Assembly (NCBI GenBank): GCA_017632345.1
Contig: JAGBRL010000032.1
Span: 1 to 32,716 of the forward strand
From: Paludibacteraceae bacterium
Lineage (GTDB): Bacteria > Bacteroidota > Bacteroidia > Bacteroidales > Paludibacteraceae
Length of the DNA: 32,716 nucleotides
Reading direction: 5' to 3'
The stretch's first letter is position 1, and every line of letters starts with the position of its first letter. Positions 13,541 to 21,735 of the stretch are shown piece after piece. The notes beneath the pieces are model-generated. The model made no database searches. It worked only from the letters and a program-made list of their open reading frames with translations, and had not been told where the DNA came from. Position numbers and translations under genes: made by a program.

Positions 13541-16096
13541 TTACTTTGTGACGACAATTTTTGTCACTTTGTTTGTTTTAGTGTTGCGAAGCAAGTAAAT
13601 GCCGCGATTGAGGCTAACATTGCCATTCTCTACTATTGTCAAGCCCTGATATTGTCCCAAAACATCATACACTGCAAATTCGCCGTTGAAATCGTCAGAA
13701 TTTACGAGGATTACATCAGTAGTGACACCGCCTTCTTTAGTGAACATCATATAGTCCATGTCAAGCCAGTCTCCTGTTATTTCCAACTTGAGAATGTGTT
13801 TTCCGGCAGTCAGAGCACCAATTTCAGACTCCACAGAAACGAACGTTTCCCAGTCGCCAGTGTTAGGCACGTCAATAATGTCGGTCACAGCTTCGTTGTC
13901 AATGTAAAGTTTAAAAGAAGCACCGTCGGAGCCAGATGCTACAGAAGCGCTCACCGCATATTTGCCGTCCTGAGCTACGTCAATAGTGTATTCAAGCCAT
14001 TCGCCTTTCTGAGTGTAGCCTATAGCCGTATTGCTCATGTCAACGCCCTCTTCACGGTCGCCGCCGTTGCGGTTTTCTTCGTCATTGTCGTGATAAGCGT
14101 ATCCTTCGCCGCCCAAGTCAAACTCTTCAGCTTCAATCTTGCCAGGAACCGCAGCAGGAACTTCGTTGTAAGGAGTCTGAGGCACGTTTACGAAAATTTT
14201 AGTTTCAGCCTCAAATGTAGAGCCGTCGGACATAGTAGCCACAGCCTTTAAGACGTGATTGCCAGATGTGGCAGTCCATTTTGTTGACCAAGGCTCAGAA
14301 GAGACAGTTGTTAACTCATCGCCATCTACGCTGAAAACAATTTTAGAAGCCTCGACCTTGCCGCCAACCTTTACGCTGATAGGAAGAACATCACCGTCAG
14401 AATATTTTCCGCTAGCAGAAGGCGAAGAGAAAGAGATGCCGTTAGAGCCGACTTTCCCGCACTCAAGAGAGTAGTTTTTCACGAAATTCCAAATCTCACT
14501 ACTTGTATGCAAAGCCCCGCTGTTGTTATGCTCGTGGTCACGTCCGTTGAAAGATATGCGGACAACCTCGGTTTCGCATTCGCCGCCAGTCCAAACCTCT
14601 TTTTTGCAAGTTGGATTTCCGTTTGTATATTGGGTCACAACAGGCGTGCTGCTACATCCGTTATGTTTTGCCCATCCATTTACATAGTCTGTAGAACCAT
14701 CGTAGTTTACAACGCTGTCGCTTGTGCCATGCACATGGATAAGAGGAAGTGGTCGCGGAGCGTTAAACGAATGTGCATACATGTTCATCAAGTGACCAGA
14801 AACAGGAGCGAAGGCTGCAATTCTATCTGGAATTTGATTCATCATGTGGTAAGTTAGCATACCACCCATTGAGAAGCCTGACATATATACGCGAGATTTG
14901 TCAATGCCGTATTTCTCGTACATTTCATCGATGATAGCCAGTATGAATTTAGCGTCACTGTCTCCAGAAATATCCCATGTAGAGAAACCTGTGCCGCCGG
15001 CAGGATATGCTACAACAAAATTAGCAGTGTCTGCAACCTGTTCCCACATAGCCATTCCGCGCTGAGTGGAAATGTTTTGATCCATACCGTGGCACGAGAT
15101 AAGCAAAGGACGATTAGAAGTGATGTTGTTAGGAGCGTAAACATAAACCTGACGGCTGTTCACGTATAGGTCAGCGCCGCCCTTCGGACCGGTAATAGGT
15201 TTGTCGTCGATGTCATCCTCTGGCTCGTTCTCTTCAGGCTGGCTGCCAGATTCAGGTTCAGAACTTGCGGGAAGTAATTTCAGCATCTGTTCTGCGTAAC
15301 GTTTTCCAAAGTCACGATAGCCTTGTGCAGAGAAGTGGTATTCGTCGTTAGTCTTTTCCAAACCTTCAGAAGATATTACGTAAGAGTTCGGTATAACACT
15401 TGGAACTTTTGCAATTACCTGATTGTGACCGTTGCAAACACCGTCGCGACGAGTTTCGCCAACCAGCAAAGGAACATCTTCGCCCTTCAGATTCAAGTCC
15501 GAAAGCATACTTTCGTAAATTGCTTTAAGGCGGTTAGGCCAGTTCTGCTGCATGTTGTTTGTTTCTCCCTGATGAACAAGGACACCTTTGATTACACCAT
15601 CTTGCTGCGCGATCTTCGCCATGTCGATGATGCGTTTGTAGCAGTTGTAATCATATTCCTTAGCCCAGTTCTTCAGCCAGTCGGCCGCAGTGTTGATGTA
15701 AGACTGGTAGCCATCCTCCTCGAACAGCTGGATGTCGGCGCCTCCAACGGCAACGACAATAACACCCACCTTGATGTTCTCGTCCAGTTTTTCTACCAAT
15801 GTTCTTCCGAAGTAGTCGGCCGGTGACAAACCTGTGTTGCATCTTGCCAGCGGCGGAACTGCAGTGTACCATTTGCCCATTTCGCGACTGCCGTTACAAC
15901 TTACAGTCGCCATCATTTTGAAACGTTCGTTCACGTTAACTTTGTCCGATTGCTCAACCTGTCCGGCACCCTCCATGTTAGACTGCCCGAAGCAGATGTA
16001 AATGTGGAAATTCGGGTCGGGTGCGGCAAAAGTCAATAAACTTGTTCCGAAGCACGCGGCAAGGAACAAAAGAATGCGCATCGTAATGTTTTTCAT
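13541..16096 (-). CDS. Secreted bifunctional esterase: SGNH/CE6-like + CE1-like + Ig + CBM6 + T9SS sorting domain
   Basis: 851 residues with a signal peptide (about 1-25). Domain 1 (28-275) is a carbohydrate acetylesterase of the SASA/CE6 type: S39 in CFGQSN, HQGET at 175-179, and the D251/H254 pair in DEYHFS. An acidic Pro/Glu linker (277-300) follows. Domain 2 (about 305-545) is an alpha/beta hydrolase of the CE1/PHB-depolymerase-like group. Its oxyanion region is SCHGMDQ, the nucleophile is S409 in GFSMGG, the Asp is D460 in HGTSD, and the His is H521 or H523. An Ig-like domain (about 553-637), a CBM6 (about 650-785, KIEAEEFD, GYTQKGEWLEY) and a type A T9SS sorting domain (from about 800, YDVLG, GIYLLR) complete it. 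It should remove acetyl and hydroxycinnamoyl groups from xylan-like polymers outside the cell. The substrate is inferred from the domain mix. Confidence 0.9.
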   Translation of the reverse strand: MKNITMRILLFLAACFGTSLLTFAAPDPNFHIYICFGQSNMEGAGQVEQSDKVNVNERFKMMATVSCNGSREMGKWYTAVPPLARCNTGLSPADYFGRTLVEKLDENIKVGVIVVAVGGADIQLFEEDGYQSYINTAADWLKNWAKEYDYNCYKRIIDMAKIAQQDGVIKGVLVHQGETNNMQQNWPNRLKAIYESMLSDLNLKGEDVPLLVGETRRDGVCNGHNQVIAKVPSVIPNSYVISSEGLEKTNDEYHFSAQGYRDFGKRYAEQMLKLLPASSEPESGSQPEENEPEDDIDDKPITGPKGGADLYVNSRQVYVYAPNNITSNRPLLISCHGMDQNISTQRGMAMWEQVADTANFVVAYPAGGTGFSTWDISGDSDAKFILAIIDEMYEKYGIDKSRVYMSGFSMGGMLTYHMMNQIPDRIAAFAPVSGHLMNMYAHSFNAPRPLPLIHVHGTSDSVVNYDGSTDYVNGWAKHNGCSSTPVVTQYTNGNPTCKKEVWTGGECETEVVRISFNGRDHEHNNSGALHTSSEIWNFVKNYSLECGKVGSNGISFSSPSASGKYSDGDVLPISVKVGGKVEASKIVFSVDGDELTTVSSEPWSTKWTATSGNHVLKAVATMSDGSTFEAETKIFVNVPQTPYNEVPAAVPGKIEAEEFDLGGEGYAYHDNDEENRNGGDREEGVDMSNTAIGYTQKGEWLEYTIDVAQDGKYAVSASVASGSDGASFKLYIDNEAVTDIIDVPNTGDWETFVSVESEIGALTAGKHILKLEITGDWLDMDYMMFTKEGGVTTDVILVNSDDFNGEFAVYDVLGQYQGLTIVENGNVSLNRGIYLLRNTKTNKVTKIVVTK

Positions 16097-16315
16097 GTTG
16101 CTAGACTTTTAAATAAAATAATATATGTGTTCAATGCGCTAATTTAGAGATTTCCTTATTATGGCAGTAGTAATATTTAGTCAAAAACTATTGTTTTTTG
16201 TGCAAGATTAAATCAGGAGAGTAGAATTGTGATGTGTAAAATATTGACAATCAATCTAAAATAAAAGATTTAAAATTAGTTGGCATAAAATTACGTCAAT
16301 GAAATTTATTTGCAT

Positions 16316-16323
16316 TATATTTG
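16316..16323 (+). promoter_or_regulatory. Probable -7 box (TATATTTG) upstream of carboxynorspermidine dehydrogenase
   Basis: An exact TAnnTTTG 64 bases before the ATG at 16387. No TTG is found at the expected 19-21 base distance, so only the -7 element is supported. Confidence 0.5.
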
Positions 16324-16386
16324 TACTTGACTAAAGCAGCCATGCCAAGTCGCAAACAAATTATTTACTTTTAATGATTTAAGAAA

Positions 16387-17589
16387 ATGTCAAAAGTACT
16401 TATTATCGGAGTAGGCGGTGTTGGTACCGTGGTGTGTCACAAGGTGGCGCAGAATGCTGATGTGTTCACTGAGATTGTTATTGCGAGCAGGACTAAGTCT
16501 AAATGCGACGCAGTGGCGGCGGTGCTCAAGGAGCGTTACGGCGTTGTTGCGGAGACAGACAAGGTTGACGCGGACTATACAGACCAGATTGTGGCTCTTT
16601 TCAAGAAGCACAAGCCTGAACTGGTGATAAACGTGGCTCTGCCTTATCAGGATTTGAATATCATGGACGCTTGTCTGGAGTGCGGCGTGAATTATTTGGA
16701 CACGGCAAACTATGAGCCGAAAGACGAGGCTCATTTCGAGTATAGCTGGCAGTGGGCTTACAAGGACAAGTTTGAAAAGGCTGGGCTGACGGCTATTCTT
16801 GGCTGCGGTTTCGACCCTGGCGTGTCGGGCATATATACTGCTTATGCGGCTAAGCATCATTTTGACGAAATTCATTATCTTGACATTGTTGACTGTAATG
16901 CGGGCAACCACCACAAGGCTTTTGCCACAAACTTCAATCCTGAAATAAATATCAGAGAGATTACTCAGAAAGGCAGATTTTATCAGGACGGAAAGTGGGT
17001 GGAAACTGGCGCGTTGGAAATTCATAAGCCGCTCACTTACCCGAACATCGGGCCTCGTGAGTCTTATTTGATGTTTCATGAAGAGCTGGAGTCGCTTGTG
17101 AAGAATTTCCCTACTATCAAAAGGGCTCGTTTCTGGATGACTTTCGGTGAGGAGTATCTGACTCATCTTCGTGTGATTCAGAACATTGGCATGGCTCGTA
17201 TCGATGAGGTTGACTATAACGGCGTGAAAATCGTTCCGCTTCAGTTCCTCAAGGCAGTGCTTCCTAATCCGCAGGATCTGGGAGAAAACTATGAGGGTGA
17301 AACAAGTATCGGCTGCCGAATCAAAGGTGTCAAAGACGGCAAGGAGCGTACTTATTATGTATATAACAACTGCAGCCATCACGAAGCGTTCGTCGAAACA
17401 GGTATGCAGGGTGTGAGCTACACAACTGGCGTGCCGGCTATGATTGGCGCGATGATGTTCTGCAAAGGTTTGTGGAAGCGTCCGGGCGTGTGGAATGTGG
17501 AAGAGTTTGACCCGGATCCGTTCATGGCGGAACTTAACAAGCACGGTTTGCCTTGGCACGAGGTGTTTGACGGTGACTTGGAACTTTAA
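16387..17589 (+). CDS. Carboxynorspermidine/carboxyspermidine dehydrogenase (saccharopine dehydrogenase family)
   Basis: A 400-residue NADPH-dependent reductase of the saccharopine dehydrogenase family. The Rossmann motif GVGGVG is at residues 8-13 (VLIIGVGGVGT). Family segments include LVINVALPYQD, NYLDTANYEP, LGCGFDPGVSG and the C-terminal TGVPAMIGA. In Bacteroides and Vibrio the corresponding protein condenses aspartate semialdehyde with a diamine to make carboxy(nor)spermidine in the alternative polyamine route. The near-full-length resemblance supports that over lysine metabolism. The partner decarboxylase (nspC) is not adjacent and is not in this window. It is a single-gene unit between a -7 box and a terminator. 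Confidence 0.88.
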   Translation: MSKVLIIGVGGVGTVVCHKVAQNADVFTEIVIASRTKSKCDAVAAVLKERYGVVAETDKVDADYTDQIVALFKKHKPELVINVALPYQDLNIMDACLECGVNYLDTANYEPKDEAHFEYSWQWAYKDKFEKAGLTAILGCGFDPGVSGIYTAYAAKHHFDEIHYLDIVDCNAGNHHKAFATNFNPEINIREITQKGRFYQDGKWVETGALEIHKPLTYPNIGPRESYLMFHEELESLVKNFPTIKRARFWMTFGEEYLTHLRVIQNIGMARIDEVDYNGVKIVPLQFLKAVLPNPQDLGENYEGETSIGCRIKGVKDGKERTYYVYNNCSHHEAFVETGMQGVSYTTGVPAMIGAMMFCKGLWKRPGVWNVEEFDPDPFMAELNKHGLPWHEVFDGDLEL

Positions 17590-17615
17590 ATGATTTTGTG
17601 TTTTCTGAAATAAGT

Positions 17616-17647
17616 AAAGGCGGCGTATTGATTATGTCGCCTTTTTT
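17616..17647 (+). terminator. Rho-independent terminator
   Basis: AAAGGCGGC (17616-17624) pairs with GTCGCCTTT with one G-T pair, followed by a T-run to 17647. It lies 26 bases after the dehydrogenase stop codon. Confidence 0.88.
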
Positions 17648-17702
17648 GTGCTGAGTGTTCAACATTTTTTGCGTTTGCAACCAAGTTGCGGCAATTCATA
17701 AT

Positions 17703-17710
17703 TAATTTTG
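17703..17710 (+). promoter_or_regulatory. Probable -7 box (TAATTTTG) before the permease remnant
   Basis: An exact TAnnTTTG followed by C, 25 bases before the ATG at 17735. Upstream TTTG (17674) and TTG (17686) are at 25 and 14 bases, so no -33 box fits well. It implies that the disrupted gene may still be transcribed. Confidence 0.45.
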
Positions 17711-17734
17711 CTTGTGAACTTAATATGATGCAGT

Positions 17735-17881
17735 ATGGAATATTTGTACGCTTTTACAGATTTGCTTAACGAGATGTCGCCGTACCTTCTCTTAGGCTTT
17801 TTTGTCGCAGGACTTTTGCATGTTTATGTGCCGCAAAATGTGTATGCGAATTATTTTTCGGGCAATCAGATTCTTCTTTGA
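17735..17881 (+). pseudogene. N-terminal fragment of an SO_0444-type permease
   Basis: 48 codons from ATG 17735 to TGA 17879-17881. The text (LLNEMSPYLLLGFFVAGLL, then HVYVPQNVYANYFSGN) is the first membrane helix and loop of the SO_0444 family of copper/zinc efflux permeases. The family then normally continues into an LFGVPLPLCSCG-type segment, which is absent. The reading frame ends four bases into the downstream ORF, which is one base back (-1 frame). The combined pair would be about 260 residues, well short of a full two-half permease. It is the broken front of the gene at 17878-18525. Confidence 0.7.
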
Positions 17882-18525
17882 AGTGCATGGCGCTTGTGCT
17901 GCTCTTTTCCGTGCCGATGTATCTCTGCGCAACAGGCTCGATTCCGATAGCTGTGGCTTTGATGCTGAAAGGTTTGTCGCCAGGCGCGGCGCTTGTGTTG
18001 CTTATGGCGGGACCTGCAACTAATTTCGCCGCTATCTTGGTGGTGCGTAAAGTGCTTGGCGTTAAAGCGTTAGTTGTTTATTTAGGAACGATAATAATAG
18101 GTGCGATAGGCTTTGGACTGGCTATAGATTACTTGCTCCCGCAAGAGTGGTTTTTGTCAGAACTGAAGGAGACTGCGGGACATTGCGGACATACTTCTTG
18201 GTTTAAGATTTTGAGCAGCGTTTTGTTCATCTTGTTGTTGCTCAATGCGTTTTTGGGTAAAATTGGCAAGGCACATCATAGCTGTAGCTGTGGCTGCAGG
18301 CGCGAATGTGTAGAAAATGATGCCAAAATATATGGTGTGAAAGGTATGAGCTGCAATCATTGCAAGGCAAATGTGGAGAGAGCGTTGCTCGCGCTTGAAG
18401 GCGTCAGGTCCGCTACCGCAAAAATTGAAGCTTGCGAGGTGGCCATTGTAGGCGATGTGGACGAAGCTGTTGTGAAGAAAGCTGTTGAGGAGTTAGGCTT
18501 TAAATTTGAAGGACGAAAATTGTAA
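17878..18525 (+). pseudogene. C-terminal half of SO_0444-type metal permease with HMA domain
   Basis: The 215-codon frame starts at TTG 17878, overlapping the TGA of the N-terminal fragment. A better in-frame ATG is at 17887. It holds only the second half of the permease: FSVPMYLCATGSIPIA, LKGLSPGAALVLLMAGPATN and about four membrane helices. A Cys/His cluster (HHSCSCGCRREC) follows, then a heavy-metal-associated (HMA) domain from about residue 148 with MSCNHC and a full beta-alpha-beta-beta-alpha-beta pattern. The intact family exports Cu/Zn. The first half with its CSCG metal motif is missing, so transport is doubtful. The frame itself is clean, so a short protein might still be made, either by -1 shift at CTTCTTTGA or by restart. 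Internal deletion is the favoured explanation. Confidence 0.7.
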
Positions 18526-18594
18526 TGTCGCAGGCCGGACTGAAAACTGAAAAGGTTAAAGATATAATTGTGTAATCTGAACTTGAAGTATTTG

Positions 18595-18633
18595 ACACAG
18601 TGACGTTTGGACGCGTTGCTGTGTTTTTTTTTT
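18595..18633 (+). terminator. Rho-independent terminator after the permease remnant
   Basis: ACACAG+TGACG (18595-18605) pairs with CGTTG+CTGTGT (18614-18624) over 11 bp with two G-T pairs, followed directly by a run of ten T. Confidence 0.88.
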
Positions 18634-18792
18634 ATTTGTCGAAAAAGAAGAAATTGCTAAGGATGGATGCTGTGTTGTAACAGAGCGAATATTAACAAGA
18701 TAGACAAAATGAAATCAAAAGTGTTTGAAGCCTGTTTAAAAGAGAACGCAAAATAATTTTTTGAATTAAGCCGCATAATTGTTAATAAATTT

Positions 18793-18800
18793 TATCTTTG
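18793..18800 (+). promoter_or_regulatory. Probable -7 box (TATCTTTG) of the acetylation operon
   Basis: An exact TAnnTTTG followed by CA, as in canonical Bacteroidota promoters, 110 bases before the ATG at 18910. A correctly spaced TTG is not seen. Confidence 0.5.
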
Positions 18801-18909
18801 CATAATTTTATAAAATTGCTCGTGTTCGCGCTGTTCGGAACAGTTCTTTTTTTGCAGAAGAATTGGGCGAGGTAGATGCCGAACGTTGGGCTTTATCACA
18901 AAGAAGAAG

Positions 18910-20409
18910 ATGAAAGCATATAAAGTATTACTTTTTTTCATGTCTGTAATGTTGACGCTGGCGTTGGTTTGCCATTTTTTTCCGAAAGAGGGCATTGACG
19001 CAGGTTTTGCGACGTTGAAGTTTCCTTCAGTAGAAGATGTTTTTAAGGCAGAAGAAAAGAAGGGCATAAGCGCGGAGACACACATCAAGGAGATGGAAGA
19101 GAGCTTGCGCATAAAGCACGATACCTTGTCTCCGGAAGAGATGAAGAAGATTGCTGTTCAGGATTCTGTGGAAAGAGCAGACTCGTTGGCTTATCATGAC
19201 ACACTTAAATTTTATCATGACTTTATCAGAAAGCATCCGGCAAGAATCTATTTTCCAAACAACGATTCCATGTATCTGAGGCCTCTTATGGTTGCGTTAG
19301 ACAAACAGAGGTACAAAAAGCAGATGCATATTGTCCATTATGGAGACTCGCAGATTGAGGGCGACCGTATTTCAGGCTATATCCGCAGAAAGTTTCAAGG
19401 CAAATTTGGAGGCAACGGGCCGGGCTTAATACCTGCAATACAGCCTATTCCGTCGGCGGCCTTGCAGCAGACTTACTCCGGAAATCTTGAACGTTACATA
19501 GTAGACGGGAATCTTGCGCAAAAAGCGCAGCACAACAGGTATGGAGCCCTTGCTCAAGTTTCTGAACTTGACGGTCAGGCGAGCATTGCTGTCTCTCCAC
19601 GAAAAGAGGATGCGCGTGGCAAATTTTCAGAGGTGAAGCTGTTCGTAGGAAACACGAGCGATGATTTTTCAGCCTCTCTTACGTACAAGGACACTTTTGA
19701 AACTCAGGCGACAGGCAAGGCTGAGGCGTATGCTTGTGTTTCGTGGGAACTGAGAGAGCCTATTGACGAGTTCACGTTGTCTTTAAAAGGCAAGGCGGAG
19801 ATATATGGTCTGTCATTAGGCAGCGAGTATGGTGTCACTGTAGATAATGTGCCTCTTCGAGGCAGTTCAGGCACGTTCTTCACAAAGTTGGACAAGGGCG
19901 TGTTCAGGGCAATGCACAAAGATTTGAACACTAAACTGGTGCTGATGGAGTTTGGAGGAAATGTGATGCCAGTTATCAAAAGTCAGAAAAATGTAGATTC
20001 GTATAAAAAGACTATTGCAACTAATATTCAGTATGTTAAGAACATGTGTCCGAATGCGAAGATAATACTTATTGGCCCTGCGGATATGTCAATCAAAATA
20101 GACGGCAAACTGCAGACTTATCCATGGCTGGAAGAGAACATAGAAGGCATGAAGCAGGCCGCTCTCGAGAACGGCGCGGCTTTCTGGAATATGTACGAGG
20201 TGATGGGCGGGTATAACTCGATGATAAATTGGGTGAGCAACAAGCCTGCTTGGGCGGCCTCGGACTACATACATTTCACACCGAAAGGCGCTAACCGCAT
20301 AGCGGAGATATTTGTAGAGTCTTTTATGCTGTACAATGACTATTACCGATTCCTTTCGAAGCCGAGCAAGTGGAATAAAAACAAGAAAGAGGAGAAAAAG
20401 AAGAGATAG
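18910..20409 (+). CDS. SGNH/GDSL-type protein of a polysaccharide O-acetylation cassette (first)
   Basis: The frame is open from a TTG at 18886, but ATG 18910 directly follows AAGAAGAAG and starts a normal N-terminal anchor (KVLLFFMSVMLTLALV), giving 499 residues. A charged region to about 110 precedes an SGNH hydrolase-like domain. Block I is HYGDSQIEGDR with the Ser at about residue 147, an Asn is in EFGGN, and the Asp/His pair is in DYIHFTPKG (D452, H455). The tail is highly basic (Lys-rich). It should act in the periplasm, anchored by its N-terminus, as an acetyl transferase or esterase partner of the MBOAT protein two genes downstream, by analogy with AlgJ/AlgX and PatB. Next gene: 16-34 bases away. 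Confidence 0.82.
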   Translation: MKAYKVLLFFMSVMLTLALVCHFFPKEGIDAGFATLKFPSVEDVFKAEEKKGISAETHIKEMEESLRIKHDTLSPEEMKKIAVQDSVERADSLAYHDTLKFYHDFIRKHPARIYFPNNDSMYLRPLMVALDKQRYKKQMHIVHYGDSQIEGDRISGYIRRKFQGKFGGNGPGLIPAIQPIPSAALQQTYSGNLERYIVDGNLAQKAQHNRYGALAQVSELDGQASIAVSPRKEDARGKFSEVKLFVGNTSDDFSASLTYKDTFETQATGKAEAYACVSWELREPIDEFTLSLKGKAEIYGLSLGSEYGVTVDNVPLRGSSGTFFTKLDKGVFRAMHKDLNTKLVLMEFGGNVMPVIKSQKNVDSYKKTIATNIQYVKNMCPNAKIILIGPADMSIKIDGKLQTYPWLEENIEGMKQAALENGAAFWNMYEVMGGYNSMINWVSNKPAWAASDYIHFTPKGANRIAEIFVESFMLYNDYYRFLSKPSKWNKNKKEEKKKR

Positions 20410-20443
20410 TCGGTGAGTTTTTAACGTGATAAATCGTTTTTTT

Positions 20444-21715
20444 ATGCAACTGAAGAGTCTGTTTTTTAGATTATTGCTTTGCGTCTTGTTTGTTAACTTG
20501 ACGGTGTTGCCGGTCTCTGCTCTTGACCTTCTCAAGGAGATAGAGCTGGAAGACACAGTGTGCGTTGACATCTCGAAGAACCACCTTGTGTGCCCGAGCG
20601 ACTCCAATCCTAATATGACCCGTTTTTATCAGCAGTTAGACTCTCTGGTGGTTGGCAAGGAGGGCAGGCTTAACATCCTGCACATAGGAGGCTCGCATAT
20701 TCAGGCTGATATTTTTTCCAACAGAATACGACGGAACATGGACTCTTTGAATCAGGGTATGAGAAGTCCGCGCGGACTTATCTTTCCTTACTCTGCTGCA
20801 AAAACAAACAATCCGCTTAACTATAAAGTTAAATATGACGGGAAATGGGAAGCATGCAAGAATGTGAACCGTGAATTGTCAATGTTTTTGGGCATGACCG
20901 GGATTGCTATACAGACAGCGGACACAGCGGCGAGCATAAAGATAGTGCTGAATCCGAACGATTCGACCAGACGTTGGGTGACAAACAAGATTCAGGTGCT
21001 TGGCTATTCTGATTATATGGACAAGGTTGAGCCTGTCCTGCTTCGTGCAGACAGCTCCGTTATGGCGGGCGTGCACGAGATTCTTACAGACTCTTATATC
21101 TTTGAGATTGAAGAGGAGGTTGATTCGTTCGTAATCAAATTTGAGCAGAAGGACACTGTGCCGCACCCTTTTACTCTTACCGGAATAATTACAGACAATG
21201 ATAATCCGGGTATAGTTTATCACTCGATAGGAGTGAACGGAGCGTCGGTGCCTTCTTATCTTAAATGCAGGAACTTTGAGCGCGACTTGCATCTGATAAA
21301 GCCAGACCTCGTTATCTTCGGAATCGGAATAAACGACGCGACCCCGTACAACTTCAACGACACGACTTTCATGAAGAATTATGACCTGTTGATTCAGGAC
21401 ATCAAAAGAGTGTCGCCGGAGTGCGCCCTTATCTTTGTCAGCAACAATGACTCCTACCGTCGGCGAAAAAAACGATACACCGTTAATACAAACGGCGAAA
21501 TTGCCCAGAAGGCCTTCTATTCGCTGGCTAAAAAGCATAACGCTTGCGTCTGGGACCTTTTTGATATAATGGGAGGTCTGAAGTCTATGGCGGCTTGGGA
21601 ACGCGCAGGGCTAGCAAAGCGGGACAAGGTGCATTTTACAGTGAAAGGTTACACGCTGATAGGAGACTTGCTTTATAATGCGATTATTAGCGATTATTTA
21701 CAACAAAAACATTAA
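20444..21715 (+). CDS. SGNH-like protein with GGS in place of GDS (second)
   Basis: ATG 20444 is preferred; an in-frame GTG at 20426 would add six residues. From ATG it is 423 residues with a signal peptide (about 1-27, LLLCVLFVNLTVLPVSA). The fold matches the preceding gene's SGNH family: block I is LHIGGSHIQAD (Ser at about 84), block III GIGINDATP, and block V DKVHFTVKGY (D394, H397). The usual GDS is GGS, so the Asp next to the nucleophile is lost while Ser, Gly, Asn and His remain. It probably works in the periplasm with the MBOAT protein that follows 20 bases later. Two different SGNH proteins may split transfer and polymer binding; that is inference. Confidence 0.82.
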   Translation: MQLKSLFFRLLLCVLFVNLTVLPVSALDLLKEIELEDTVCVDISKNHLVCPSDSNPNMTRFYQQLDSLVVGKEGRLNILHIGGSHIQADIFSNRIRRNMDSLNQGMRSPRGLIFPYSAAKTNNPLNYKVKYDGKWEACKNVNRELSMFLGMTGIAIQTADTAASIKIVLNPNDSTRRWVTNKIQVLGYSDYMDKVEPVLLRADSSVMAGVHEILTDSYIFEIEEEVDSFVIKFEQKDTVPHPFTLTGIITDNDNPGIVYHSIGVNGASVPSYLKCRNFERDLHLIKPDLVIFGIGINDATPYNFNDTTFMKNYDLLIQDIKRVSPECALIFVSNNDSYRRRKKRYTVNTNGEIAQKAFYSLAKKHNACVWDLFDIMGGLKSMAAWERAGLAKRDKVHFTVKGYTLIGDLLYNAIISDYLQQKH

Positions 21716-21735
21716 AATAGAAAGAGGTTACGAAA

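Larger units (their letters stand above)
18526..18909 (+). other. Intergenic region before the acetylation operon
   Basis: These 384 bases contain a strong terminator (18595-18633) and a -7 box (18793-18800). The stretch 18634-18792 is AT-rich with no gene, repeat or RNA structure that I can support. Confidence 0.7.

Noticed and set aside
16390..17559. 389-codon minus-strand ORF
   Set aside because: It is an antisense shadow over the full length of the carboxynorspermidine dehydrogenase, rich in His/Arg/Leu runs typical of shadow frames, with no recognisable domain.
17802..18023. 73-codon ORF across the permease break
   Set aside because: It reads the wrong frame over recognisable permease text (Arg/Cys-rich product) and does not restore the permease.
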